Source: Zygnema cylindricum
Taxonomy: Eukaryota; Streptophyta; Zygnematophyceae; Zygnematales; Zygnemataceae
Direction of reading: 5' to 3'
Length of the DNA stretch: 64,000 bases
NCBI GenBank assembly: GCA_037447655.1
Contig: JBBHKE010003003.1
Span: forward strand, 315,399-379,398
Below the pieces are notes generated by a model, which ran no database searches, was not told the origin of the DNA, and saw only the letters and a list, made by a program, of their open reading frames with translations. The translations under genes and the position numbers were made by a program. Shown piece by piece: positions 23,156-34,385 of this stretch (its first letter is position 1; each line of letters opens with the position of its first letter).

Positions 23156-24568
23156 TTGGATTGGTTGCATATTTTGCCAAATCTTGTAGCTGGACTGAAT
23201 TCTTTCTCTAACAAATCTTTGGATTTTTGTCACGGTTGCGTGCAAGAAAAATGTCGCGTCACTCATTTCCCACTAGCACTACCGTCATCACTGAACCACT
23301 TGTACACACGGACGTGTGTGGTCCCATGCGCACTCGTAGCTACAATGGATCCCTTTATTTTGTCACTTTCATTGACCACGCCACTCGTTTTTCACACGTG
23401 TATCCAATTTGTCATAAATCTGACGCTTTTGCCCGATTTCAAGAATTTAAGGCGTTGGCAGAAAATATTCACAACAAACGAATCAAGGTCTTCTGTAGTG
23501 ACAACGGAGTTGAATTTTTTTACAACCAATTTCTAAATTTCTCATGCAACATGGAATCTCGCGTCATTTAACGGCGCCTCGGACGCCACAACATAACGGT
23601 ACTGCAGAAAGGTACAATTGAACATTACATGACATGTCACGCTCCATGCTGTATTTTGCCAATTTGCCTTATGAATTTTGGGCAAAGACTGTCGTTTGCC
23701 CAAATTACTTACGCAATCTTTGTCCCACTAACGCTTTACCAAAATCTACTTCAATGGAAGCATGGTCCTCTGTCAAACCAGATATACGCCACCTTAGAAT
23801 CTTTGGTTGTGAAGCGTGGTATAAAGACCTCCTCCAATCGGACGGCAAATTGGGCGCTTGCGCATTTCGTGGCATTTTCATTGGGTACCCTCCAAATTCC
23901 AAAGCGTACGGCATCTGGAGTCCTTCACAGCATCGCGTCATCACCACCAGAGAAGTAACTTTCAACGAAACGCCAGTTCTCCAAACCTTGTCTCGTTGCC
24001 CTTCCCTTCCCCTCTTCCCCCATTATCCGACTTTCCTTCCCTCACCTTATATGACCCTCTTCCCCAAAACCTTCCCCTTCAATCTCTTCAGCCATCTGAA
24101 TTCACCTACCTTACACCTTCCCACCTCTCTCCTCTTAATCCTCCCATATTTTTCCCCTCATCATCATCAAGTCTCCCCCCTCCTCCATCTTCTACTACAC
24201 CCCTTGTTTTCCCAGCTGCTCCCATCACTCTTGCCAGCTACTCAGCTGCCCTTCCTTTTCATCTTGTCACAAATTTTGAAGATAATTCCTCCTCTCCCCC
24301 TCTTTCTCAAGATGATCCTCTTTTTGACAATCTTTCTCCCACAATTCTTTCCCACTCACCTCTTCTTGGGCCATTTACTCCTCTTCAGCCTTCTCTTCCC
24401 GAGCTTGAGCCTTCCTCTCTTCTTGACCCCTCTCTTTTACCTCGCCGAAACCCCGCACGCTCTAGAGTTCCCCCCTCTCAGCTTATTACTTCTATAGGCC
24501 ATGCCTCTATAGCTTGCGCTTACTCGGGTGGGGCCATTGCCTCTCTTCTTTCAGCCCCTCTCTCTTAA
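23156..24568 (+). pseudogene. Copia family A, plus copy: integrase and linker (decayed)
   Basis: 23227-23571 gives an integrase core with HTDVCGP and FCSDNGVEF, supplying the first two D-D-E acidic residues. 23634-23990 continues with the YEFWAKTVVCPNYLRN and FGCEAWYKD blocks and the GIFIGYPPNSKAYGIW motif. A long Pro/Ser/Leu-rich linker runs to the reverse transcriptase. At least two frameshifts divide the region. Confidence 0.85.
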
Positions 24569-26330
24569 AGCTGCCCTAAAACGTCCTGATGTCTCCCTTT
24601 GGAAAATCGTCGCTGATACTGAATTCAATGTCTTACTTTCCAATAAAACATGGAATCTTGTCCCCCTTCCCCCTGGAATAAAGGTAATTGGTTCAAAATG
24701 GGTCTTACATGTAAAACAAAAAGCGGATGGATGCGTGGACAAATATAAAGCTCGCTTAGTGGCGAAGGGCTTTTCTTAAATCGAAGGTATAGATTTCACT
24801 GAAACCTTTGCTCCGGTTGCCCGGTGGACATCTATCAACACTTTACTTGCTTTTTTGCTGAACATGATTTCCATGTTGCAACTTTGAGACCTCCATAAGA
24901 CCTCAGAGTAAGCAGCTCACACGAAGCCTCAAGGATAACCCTGACCCCTTTGTATTTCAGCACAAATAACCACCACCCTGGCAAACAAAAACTCTAACCA
25001 CCTTCACCGTTGTGAAGGCAAGACTCCTCTGAGTCGATAGCAAAATCAATCTATGAATTTGCTCCCCTGAGTAGTAAGTTATGGAGGGTCAAAGTTGACC
25101 TTTTGTACAGTAGCTCTTTGGGAGAGAGGGTCCTATCTACCATTTTTTTCTAAGTCTTATCTCTCTCAAAAAACTCTATCTACTGACGTAAGGCACCAAT
25201 CATATTGCTGTACCGTACAGAAAGGTACAGTTGCGAGTGTACTTTATGTACGAACATTGTACGACATGACAAAAATGTCGACACGTGTCTTTTCTGGATT
25301 CGTTTCCGTAATCCCTGGAGATGCCGAAATCCAATGTCGTGGTGCCACGTGTCATCCGATATGGCGGCGACCATAAACAGCCGAAATCTTCTTCCGCGAT
25401 CTCGCCATGCTTTCCGGCCGTCCGATTGAATGCCGATTTCAATCGTAGCCGTCATAAATAGTTGCGATGTATTTGTTTCGCTATCGAAACAATGCGCGGT
25501 ACTTATTTATTCTTTGTACTCGTAATCCGTACTTTTATAACTGACTCTATGTATCCAGTATATTGTTGTTGTTTAATGAATAAGCCTACATGTTAACGTT
25601 TATATATGAAATACACTCTATATCATTTATCACTAATCATAGACTAAATGGATGAGGTTATCGGCTACGGACAGCATTTCCTATTCGTATGTACCAGGTT
25701 CAAGTCCTCTGGGCGACAACTTTCTTTTAGTAAATTAACTACTTTACTACCCCGTAAATCTCTAGATAGCATAGGCAGCCATGACACTAGCTTCCTCTCA
25801 CACTTCTCAGTGACTGCAACAAGTGTGAGAGTTCGAGAGAGAAGTTAGAGTCAGACTGCCTCAGCTTCTTTTTCTGCACTTTATTTTAGACCTAGAAAAT
25901 ACTAAAAGAACCATCAATTTCTACACATGTTCATCAGATGGATGTTAAAAATGCCTTCTAACATGCGATCTTCTCTGGGGACATTTACATGCATCAGCCT
26001 GAAGGCTATATTTCCCTTGGATCTGAACATCTAGTTTGCGATCTCATTAAAAAAATTTATGGATTAAAGCAATCCTTCGTGTATGGAATCATACCATAGA
26101 TGCCATTATGCGGAAAGAGCGATTTACTCGAATTGATGTTGATTTTAGCATTTACTCTCGTAGCTCTGGCACCTATTTGATCATTGTTGCCATCTTTGTC
26201 AATGATCTCATTCTTGTTGGTCCTTCCTTCTCTGAAATCTCCACTGTCAAATCTCCCATTCAGACCCATTTTGACATGGCCGATCTAGGTGAGCTCACTT
26301 ATTATTTGGGCAATTCAAGTTTCTCGTAAC
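24528..26330 (+). pseudogene. Copia family A, plus copy: reverse transcriptase split by a solo LTR
   Basis: The first part (24528-24870) carries KWVLHVKQKADGCVDKYKAR and the FTETFAPVAR block. The frame is cut at 24876 by the LTR and resumes at 25926 with QMDVKNAF, IYMHQPEGYISLGSEHLVC and, at about 26180-26220, FVNDLILVG. The catalytic FVDD therefore reads FVND here, while the minus copy keeps FVDD. Stops are also present. Confidence 0.85.
24877..25925 (-). mobile_element. Copia family B solo LTR (1049 bp) with CATGT target duplication
   Basis: Starts TGCAACTTTGAGACCTCC and ends CAATTTCTACA, matching the family B LTR ends (TG...CA). It is flanked by CATGT at 24872-24876 and 25926-25930. Joining the flanks restores the copia A reading 'gatttccatgttcatcagatgg', so the insertion is younger than copia A. 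The LTR TATA motif is altered (TGTACAAAAGG). No internal element sequence remains, as expected after LTR-LTR recombination. Confidence 0.92.
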
Positions 26331-26338
26331 CGCTCGGC

Positions 26339-26887
26339 TTGCACTCTCTCTCTCAGAAGACCTTTATCTCTGATCTTTTGGAACGCTTTAGCATGGCAGA
26401 TTGCTCCTCCCTTTCCACTCCTTTAGATGCCAATGCCCCTCTCCTCCCTTCCACTGACTCCGTTCTCTCCCCCTCCCTCCATGCCACTTACCGCTCGATG
26501 GTCGGGGCCCTTATGTACGCCATGAAGGCCACCCGTCCTAACATTGCCACAACTGTCACTAAACTTTGTCAATTCCTTCAACGTCTTTCTCTTGATCATC
26601 TTGCCGCAACCAAACGTGTCTTTCGTTATCTACAGGGCACTAAAACTCTTTGTCTCATATATTATTCCTTTGGCTCTAGTGCAATTACGGGTTTTGTTGA
26701 TTCCGATTGGGCACAAGATGAGCTTTCCCGTCGTTCCACCATTGTCTCGTGCTTTTTTTTGGGCAATGGTCTTATCTCTTGGTCATGCAGAAAGCAACCT
26801 ACCACGGCATGCTCCTGCAGTGAGGCGGAATATATGGCCGCTTGTCACGCCGCCAAGGAAGGACTAAATTTAAATGGACAATTATGA
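26339..26887 (+). pseudogene. Copia family A, plus copy: RNase H region
   Basis: 182-codon open frame with TRPNIATTVTKLCQFLQ, the DSDWAQDE block, GLISWSCRKQPTTACSC and EAEYMAACHAAKE, the conserved order of copia RNase H. The frame ends early, before the last conserved block. A polypurine tract (CGAGGGGGGG, about 26900-26909) follows, and TGTTTACCTACG begins a possible 3' LTR. Confidence 0.85.
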
Positions 26888-27003
26888 CCGGCTACCTCTC
26901 GAGGGGGGGTGTTTACCTACGTGAAACATGGGCTCGATATCCGGAATTGTGGTAAAATCCACACTAAAACCTATATAAAATTGGACCCACCAGCGTAACA
27001 TCT

Positions 27004-27075
27004 AAGCTGGTGGTATAGTGGTTAGTACATTCACAGCTAAAGTGAAAGGTCCCATGTTCAACTCGTGGCCGGCTC
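27004..27075 (+). tRNA. tRNA-like sequence (anticodon-loop AGCTAAA; possibly tRNA-derived)
   Basis: 72 nt fold as a cloverleaf: acceptor AAGCTGG/CCGGCTC (one mismatch), D arm GTAT/GTAC around AGTGGTTA, a perfect anticodon stem TTCAC/GTGAA and T arm CCATG/CGTGG around TTCAACT. A- and B-box-like Pol III motifs are present (TGGTATAGTGG, GTTCAACTC). The formal anticodon at loop positions 3-5 is CTA, but position 33 is G instead of the required U and there is no T-run terminator. More likely a tRNA pseudogene or SINE head than a suppressor tRNA. Confidence 0.4.
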
Positions 27076-27162
27076 ATCAATCCCTTTATTGGCATCCTCC
27101 ATTCTATCCCCCGATTCAAGGAATCTTAACACATTCTGCCATTTGAATCAACCAAAAGGTCC

Positions 27163-27332
27163 ATGCATGGCATGCGCGAGCCAGTGGAGGGCAGCGGTGT
27201 GCGATCGTCACATCGCACAAAATTTCATTTAAATCGACCAAGAGTCTATGCATGGCATGCGCGAGCCAGTGGAGGGCAGTGGTGCCCGAGCGTCACATCG
27301 CACAAAATTCATATAGACGCTCGAAAACGAAT
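27163..27332. repeat. 85-bp tandem duplication
   Basis: Two copies beginning ATGCATGGCATGCGCGAGCC at 27163 and 27248, ending around CACATCGCACAAAATT. The second copy differs by a few substitutions. Confidence 0.85.
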
Positions 27333-27678
27333 GGCAGCAGACCCAAAGTTTTTTTTAGTGTACAAATATTTCTTAACAATCCCATTAAAAAAACCGATAG
27401 GGTACACGTTTGTTGAAGTGTTGTACTTACTGATGTGATGCGTATCGCATCGCATTGCACAATCTGCCGACAAACGATGTGCATCGGCTCAATGCAACCG
27501 ATTTCCGATGCACTGCGAATGATGTCACAAGGTTTAGTTTGGCGAAATTTTGATTTGAGGGGGTTTGTTGCTTGGCCCGCGCGAGCGCCCTTAACTGTAG
27601 GCGTCGGGCCTGCATATCCATCCGCCAATTACATGGAACCACACAGACAGTACGTTTTTTGATATTAGGGACATATAA

Positions 27679-28378
27679 GGGTGAGGTTCCATTAAGGCAA
27701 AAATATTGTTGTTTACTGAAAGTCGTACTGTTTGGTCCAGTGCCGTACCACAAAAAAATTGTGAGAAAAACAAGCCTACTGAATGAGGGATTTAATTCTC
27801 CACGTTTATGGGCGTAAACATAGACCGTCGGATGCATAATCGGATACGCTGTCGTCTGTCACTTTTAGTTTACAACAAGTGACCAGAGTAGGTAAATTCA
27901 AAGCGTCGAAACGAATAGCATCGTGCCTTGTGGAAAAGTGAACAAATATCCAAGACGATCGCGCAACCAGGTGGGTACACGTCACGTATGACATGTGCCT
28001 TCCGCCAAGGAGGATCCAAGGCCACCGAAAGCCGCAAAAAAATCTTTGACGAAGGATATTCTTTCACGCTTCTATTTCATCCACTAACCGTTCTGACATA
28101 TTTGTACGCTTTTACAAATATTAAGTTTCGTCCGCCCGTACACATTTTATTCAATGCGTCGTACGAGTCATTTTTTACCTTCGCTGGTATAAATATATGG
28201 TCACAATTTGTTGTTACCTATTCTTTGAAGATTGCTAAAATTGTATTCATATATTAAGTGGACCAACCAAAGTGTGCTACGCAAATAAAATGTCGGTTAT
28301 TGACCCGACACAATGAAACAATGGCTGCAGTAACCGATTTTTTTATGTTTACTTAGACCGCCTAATGGAACAACGCTC
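27679..28378. mobile_element. Degenerate PIF/Harbinger-like TIR element with TAA duplication
   Basis: Left end GGGTGAGGTTCCATTAAGGC resembles the perfect TIR of the element at 60306 (GGGTGAAGTTCCATTAG). The right end, read inverted, is GAGCGTTGTTCCATTAGGC. TAA flanks both sides (27676-27678, 28379-28381), fitting the 3-bp TWA duplication of PIF/Harbinger elements. No transposase is visible inside. Ends are only partly matched. Confidence 0.4.
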
Positions 28379-28385
28379 TAAGATT

Positions 28386-28514
28386 GGGAATTGATCATGG
28401 CAGTGACTGTTTTGGTTGTGCAAAGTCACTTACGTCATTTTGTCAAAAAATGTACGTTCGAAGTACACATTTGTACAAGTACAGTACCGTAGAATCTAAA
28501 TTTGACAGTAATAC
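28386..28514. mobile_element. Left piece of a long-inverted-repeat element (E1), split by copia B
   Basis: GGGAATTGATCATGGCAGTG and the following ~125 bp match 42600-42725, the left arm of the intact element E2. The arm is interrupted at 28515 by the copia B LTR and resumes at 40972 ('ctttgactttcaaaatattt'). Confidence 0.8.
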
Positions 28515-29513
28515 TGCAACTCTGAGACCTCCATTGGTCCACAAAGTAGGCAGCTTACCAGAAGCCTTCAAGATAACCTCAATCCCTTAGTCTTCGTATG
28601 AGTATTGCTGACACCTTGACAGAATACAGACAGACCAAATTTCACCCGTTGTAAGAGCTGACTTCCCTGAGTCTGACACAAAAAGAATCCTTGAATTAGC
28701 TTCCCTGGGCAGTTAATTATCAATGGTCAAATATGACCTTTTATACAGAAGCTCTTTGGGAGAGAAAGGCGGCTATCTATAATATTCCTAAGTCCTAAAC
28801 CCCTCTCTAATCCCTCTACTACTGAAGTACTAAGCCAATCAATTCATTGTACAGTACAGAAAGGTACTTGGCTCGGTGTACTTTCTGTATGGCCATTGTA
28901 CGACATGGCCAAGAAGACGACGCCTGCCATATCCGGGTTCGCCATGGTATGTCTCGGAGATGCCGCTATCCAATGTCATGTTGCCACGTGTCACCCAGTG
29001 TGGCTGTGACCGCAAACCGCCAAATTGCCTATTCCGTGATCTCGGCTTCTTCCTTCGTCGTCCGATTGATATCGGCCTTAATTTATAGCCGTTAAAAATA
29101 CTAGCAAAACTTTTCGATGTGATTCTATCTAACTTTCTATCTGATTGTAGTCCGTTCATCAGTTAAATGAACTTCTTTATTTCCACGTCTTCAAGTAGCT
29201 ATCGTACCGTATATACTTCAACACAGGTGCTAGCCTACATGGTAACGACACTAGACTACTTGGACAGACAGTAGGTACCAGGATAAAATTCGGGGTCCGT
29301 CAATCTTTTTGGTAAGTTTACCTAAGGGTTACCTTCTGACTCTAGGGGAAGCATAGGCAGCCATGACTTTTAGCTTCCTCTCCAGCCTTTAGTGACTACG
29401 GCAAGTATGGGGGCTAGAGAGAGAAGTTAGAAGCAAGTTGCCTCTGCTTTTTCCTGCTCCTATTTAGATCATTTAAGTAACCTAGAAAATACCAAAGTAA
29501 ACCTTTAATTTCA
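28515..29513 (-). repeat. Copia B 3' LTR
   Basis: TG...CA ends on the plus strand (TGCAACTCTG to CTTTAATTTCA). It is alignable along its length with the split LTR at 33883/40472, the solo LTR at 24877, the truncated one at 8127 and the decayed one at 51346. Contains TATAAAAGG on the minus strand at 28737-28745. Confidence 0.9.
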
Positions 29514-29529
29514 TTACTCCCCTTATTTT

Positions 29530-30384
29530 CTAGTCACTTTTAGATTTAAGTCCACACTTCTCTCTGCAGAAAATTAATTTAGGAGAGGGTACAGGCTTTG
29601 TCATCATGTCACCCACCATCTCCCCGTCTGGTCTATACTCTAAACTTATTATTTTATTCTCCACCTTTTTTTTGACAAAGCTAAGTTTGATATCCATGTG
29701 CTTTGCTTTAAAGTGATGTTTAGGATTAGCAGCAATTGCAATTGCTGCTTGATTATCACAAAATATTTTCAGAATTCCACTCTTAAGATGCCCTAATTCA
29801 CCAAGCAAGGATTTAACCCACATTAATTCCTTCACAGTAGAGCAAGATGCGATATACTCTGCCTTCATGGTAGACAGAGCAATGACCTTTTGTTGTTTAC
29901 TGCTCCAGCAACAAGCAACATTCCGTACATACAACACATATCCAGATGTACATCTTCGCATCGGAGCATCCCCATAGCTGGCATCACTCCAAGTGGTGAT
30001 GTCAGTATTTTCCCCACCCACATACAACCATAGATCCCTAATTCCTATGTGATATCTGAGGACCCTCTTTGCAGCTTCCGAATCCTTTTTGGTAGGAGCA
30101 TTCAGACTCCTACTTAGCACTCCTACAGCTGCTGCCAAATCCGGTCGGGTACAATTCATAAAATAAACCAGACTGCCCGCTACCTGTCTGTATGGGATAG
30201 TCTGCATAAACTTCTTCTCTTCTGGACGTAATTCATCATCTAGAATTAGGATATCTCCTTCCTCACTTCCCCCACTTCCCCTTTTTAGATCCATGGGAGT
30301 CGGACAACTGTTGGCTTTGTCCATCTGAAATTTTTCCAACATGTTTCCAACTGCCTCTTTTTGAGTTAGTCTAATTGTTCTCAT
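29530..30384 (-). pseudogene. Copia B RNase H domain
   Basis: 284 codons open: MRTIRLTQKEAVGNMLEKF, TRPDLAAAVGVLSRSL, then RNase H blocks WSDASYGDAPMRRCTSGY, STMKAEYIASCS and FCDNQAAIAIA, and a C-terminal ADMMTKP-like motif (GDMMTKPVPSPKL). The longest intact part of this element. A one-base deletion separates it from the RT upstream, near 30384. Confidence 0.9.
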
Positions 30385-30399
30385 TCTCTATCTCTCTCT

Positions 30400-31499
30400 A
30401 CTTGTATTCCCCAAATATATCTTGCCTCCCCCATGTCTTTCATTTCAAATCTTCCCTTTAGATTTGTTTTTAGTTTGTTGATTTTCTCTATTGACTTACT
30501 CAAAACAAGCAAACCATCAACGTAAATTGCAATAAAGATGACACCTTCCTCGTCCTCAAAAACATAAATTGAATGATCTAAACTGATCCGAATGTATCCC
30601 AGATTGGTAAGGAACTCATATAGTTTCTTGTTTCACTGTCTGGGCGCCTGTTTCAAACCATATAAATATTTGATCAGGCGGCATACCTTACTTTCCTCTC
30701 ATTGTTCCACGAATCCTTCCGGGTGTCGCATGAAGATCTCCTCCTCTAGTTCTCTATGCAAGAAGGTTCTCTTGATGTCCATCTAGTATACTTCCATGTT
30801 TTCTACAGCAGCCAAACTGAGAAGTATTTGGACCGAGGGAAATATGACGACCAGAGCAAAGGTTTCTTCGTAGACTATTCCCTCTATGTGAGTAAAACCT
30901 TTTACCACTAACCGGGCCTTATACCGCTCGATAGTATTGTCCGGATTCAGTTTTAATTTGAAAACCCACTTACATCCAATTGGTTTTTGATCGGGTGGAT
31001 TGTCCACCAACTCCCATGTATCAGCCGCCATTATTGAAGCCATCTCTTCATCGATGGCAAACTTCCACCGGTTTCTTTCCGGGCAGTTCATTTCCTCTCC
31101 ATATGTTAGAGGTTCATCCGGGTGAGACAGTTTAGTTACCTCGTTGTGAACTTGTTTCTCTTGAAGCCTTTTGCTGCTTCTTTTTCCTCCCTTAAAATCT
31201 GCGGCCGGAATAGATGGTTCCCGTGGATTCTTTTGAATCACCAGGGCTTCTCCCCTGTCCCTCGGATCCATATCCGTTTCCACCACGTCTTCCGCTTCAA
31301 GTATAGGTGTCACGGGTGTTTCCAAGTCTTTCTCGGTCTGTTTTGAGCCTGCAAGGATATCGTCTGACCCTGCAAGAGTATCATCTTCTTGGAGACTCGG
31401 ATAGTGAGGAAGGTGAAAGTCATCAGAATTGTCTGACTCAAAATCTGATTTTGACCGACTTTGAGATTTGAAAGGATCTACCGACTTCCCTTCATCCAT
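30400..31499 (-). pseudogene. Copia B reverse transcriptase (inactive)
   Basis: 31499-30783 gives an acidic N-terminal linker and the start of RT (KWVFKLKLNPDNTIERYKAR). The frame continues past TAG (30784-30786, replacing Gln of the usual YQMDIK) and TGA (about 30634, replacing Trp of APRQW). The catalytic YVDD reads YVDG at about 30515-30530. Mutations are nonsense and missense, so RT is dead. Confidence 0.85.
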
Positions 31500-31529
31500 A
31501 GATACCAGGTGTTTTACTAGAATTATATC

Positions 31530-32640
31530 TTATCTTTTTAGATCATACACTCTATACCCTTTTACATCCTTATCATATCTTAGCAAATATCTGGGTTTCC
31601 CTTTAGGATCTAGTTTCCAATTAGATCTGTTTGTATTTAAACTGAAGACTTTACTACCGAAAACCTTTAAGTGAGATAGATTTGGTTTTTGGCTAGTCCA
31701 TCTCTCATATGGAGTTTGGTCTTTCACCGCCAATGTAAGTACTCTATTTCTCAAATAATTAGCACAATTCATAGCTTCGGCCCAAAATCTTTTTCCTATC
31801 CTTTTATCTGACAACATACTCCGGGCACTATCATTCAGTGTCCTATTCAATCTCTCGACAACACCATTCTGTTCCGGGTTTTCCGAAACTGTCTTTTGAT
31901 GTTGCACACCATCTTCTCTTAAGAACTCTTCAAACTAATTGGAGGTATATTCCCCTTCGTTATCACTTCTTACTCTCTTAATTGAGGTCTTGTGAAGCTT
32001 CTCGGCCGATGCTTTATATTGTTTAAAATACTTCGGAGTTTGTGATTTGTTTTTCAAAAAATATACCCGAGAGTACCGAGACCAATCATCGGTAATGGTT
32101 AGCATAAATCTTTTTCCTCCGGGTGATGGCACTCTTGCCGGTCCCCAAATGTGCGTATGTACCAAATCAATAAATTTTTCTCCTTTATAAGTTGCTTCCT
32201 TTGGAAATGGTAATAAGTGTGCTATACCCTGAGCACACCCACTGCAATCACTTAAGTTCTCATTTTCCCCAAAGCGTATCCCTTCAACCACTCCCATCTT
32301 TTTCATTTCTTTTAGCTTTTCTAGATTCACATGCCCAAGTCTCTTATGCCACAACATAATATCATTGACACCAGCATAGTAAATTTTGAGTTTTTCTTTA
32401 CTTAAAGCAAGCCTAAACATTCCTACGCTTCCTTTCTCAGCAGTGAAATACACATCTTCCTCAAAGCTAGCTGTAAAAACTCCTTTTTTGGTGCTAGTTT
32501 CAAAACCTTTATCATCTAATACAGATGTAGAGATAAGGTTTTTGTTTCACTCTGGAATAAACAATACATCGGAGAACGTAACTATTGAGGTTTTTCCCAC
32601 CAATATGACTTTCAAATCTATGATCCTACATAAGTAGTTG
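31530..32640 (-). pseudogene. Copia B integrase and pre-integrase (decayed)
   Basis: 32453-31935 carries the HHCC zinc site (LWHKRLGHVNLEKL...CSGCAQG) and core residues (VHTHIWGPARVP, where the first catalytic Asp reads His, and RSDNEGEYTSN). After a TAG at about 31936, 31907-31530 continues with ENPEQNGVVERLNRTL and the FWAEAMNCANYLRN and VFGSKVFSL blocks. Between 32640 and 32453 frameshifts and a TGA break the pre-integrase region. Confidence 0.85.
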
Positions 32641-32663
32641 TAACTACCCTCCCATTCCCATAT

Positions 32664-33878
32664 TCAATCTCTACGGATCTTTCTCAGCTTAGTGAACAGA
32701 TGTTTTTCCTTGCACATGTGCATGTAGGTAACTGAATCCACAATCCAACCTCCTTCACCTTTCAGTCCACCGAAAGCACATTTTTGCTTCCATGGAATTT
32801 CGACTTCTGTCTTTGCCTCCAACTCCTCATCCAAAAGAAGTTCGTCGTCCTCCTCATCGGATTCCTTCTCGAGAACTTGTGTGATAAGTGTCTTTTTCTT
32901 CCCTCTTGGCTGACCACCGGTTTGCCCCTCTTTTATCCGAAGCTCGGTCAGTTTGGTACATTTCGCCATGTAATGCTCGGGTTTCTTGCAGAACTCACAA
33001 AGCCTTTCAGGTCCCCTTGTTCCGGACTCATCGGATTGATTTTTCTGGTCTTCCCCTCCATGACTTCCAAAGGGTTTTCGTGAATCTTTGTTTCTCCAAC
33101 TAGCTCCGGCCGCCAGGGCTTGTCCACTCTTAACTCCCCTCCCGATTTCGATTCTATTCTCTCGTACGAGGATCATACCAACTACAGAGTTCCATATCCA
33201 CCTGGAGTTCGGCAGATCTTGTACGCGGTTCACAATGTTCTCATACTCATCAGGTAGTTTCATGAGTAAGTAGTGAACCTTTGCCTTCTCGGTTTCTATT
33301 TTTCCGGCACACTCTAACTCCATGAAGAGTATAGCCAGCTCATTGCAAAAATCAAGCATCTTCTTTTCTTTGTGAAAATATCCATTAATCCTTTGATCTG
33401 CTAGCTTCTGTTCCTGAATAGTACCGCTACGTTACATCTCTATAAGCGCATCCCACAGATCGGATTCCCTTTCCACCTGCAAATGAGGACTTGCAAGTCC
33501 TTGTGTGAGATGACGGAGGATAAAGTGCTTGGCCGCCATGTTGTTTTAGTCCCAGGTATCAATGTCATTTTCCTCATTCCTTGAAATAGGAGACATGAAA
33601 AGAGATCCGGTTGCTATAGGGGTCGTTTTCTCTTTTTCTTTCCACTTTTCTATCACGATGCTTTCTCCATCTTCTAAGTCCTCTGATGGCGGTGGATCTG
33701 GTTTCCTACCAAATGTGCTTCCTCCAAACCCTAGAGGGGTAGCAGGACCGGATGGGCGCTTTACTCGCCCACTCACTATTCCCCAAAATCTTTTTTCACA
33801 TAGGGCTCCTATCATCATACTCTCCCAGTAGATGAATCTTGTCCCATTGAACATGGGCACCCTAGAGGGTGGGCCCAT
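32664..33878 (-). pseudogene. Copia B gag-protease region (decayed)
   Basis: The ORF starts at ATG 33878-33876, inside the primer-binding site (MGPPSRVPMFNGTRFIYWES). Stops interrupt it around 33545 and 33433; 33359-32664 resumes with gag, a CCHC knuckle (CEFCKKPEHYMAKC, about 32960-33000) and an acidic region. The retropepsin site reads VDSVTYMHMC instead of the usual DSGA, so the protease is probably inactive. Confidence 0.85.
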
Positions 33879-33882
33879 AAAC
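33868..33882 (-). promoter_or_regulatory. Copia B primer-binding site (initiator tRNA-Met anticodon region)
   Basis: Directly follows the 5' LTR end (minus strand ...GAGTTGCA). The minus-strand sequence GTTTATGGGCCCACC complements about 12-13 nt of the eukaryotic initiator tRNA-Met anticodon arm (GGTGGGCCCATAA). This resembles Drosophila copia, which is primed by a 5' half of tRNA-iMet, not by the tRNA 3' end. Confidence 0.75.
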
Positions 33883-34104
33883 TGCAACTCTGAGACCTCC
33901 ATTGGTACTCTGAGTAGGCAGCTTACCAGAAGCCTCTAGGATAACCTCAATCCCTTAGTCTTCGTATGAGTATTGTTGACACCCTGATAGAATACAGACT
34001 AACCAAATTGCCCCCTTTGTAAGAGCTGACTCCCTTGAGTCTGCCACAAAAAGAATCCTTGAATTTGCTCCCCTGAGCGATTAATTATCAATGGTCAAAG
34101 ATGA

Positions 34105-34113
34105 CCTTTTATA
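34105..34113 (-). promoter_or_regulatory. TATA box in the copia B 5' LTR
   Basis: TATAAAAGG on the minus strand, about 230 bp upstream of the LTR/PBS border, at the same place in the other LTR (28737-28745). Copia C is inserted upstream of it at 34386, which separates most of U3 from the core promoter. Confidence 0.6.
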
Positions 34114-34385
34114 CAGAAGCTCTCTGGGATTGAAAGGCGGCTACCTATAATATTCCTAAGTCCTAAACCCCTCTCTAATCCCTCTACTACTGAAGTACTG
34201 AGCCAATCAATTCACTGTACAGTACAAAAAGGTACTTGGCCCGGTGTACTTTCTGTACGGCCATTCTACGACATGGCCAAGAAGACGACGCCTGCCATAT
34301 CCGGGTTCGCCATGGTATGTCTCGGAGATGCCGCTATCCAATGTCATGTTGCCACGTGTCACCCAGTGTGGCTGTGACCGCAAAC

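Larger units (their letters stand above)
26910..27678. other. Unassigned, possible LTR start, tRNA-like sequence, 85-bp duplication
   Basis: Holds the putative copia A 3' LTR start, a TATATAAAA motif near 26972, the tRNA-like sequence at 27004-27075 and the 85-bp tandem duplication, described separately. No protein gene is supported. Confidence 0.45.

Noticed and set aside
25648-25722. A tRNA gene in the solo LTR
   Set aside because: GGTTCAAGTCC resembles a B box, but no acceptor or D-arm pairing could be drawn.
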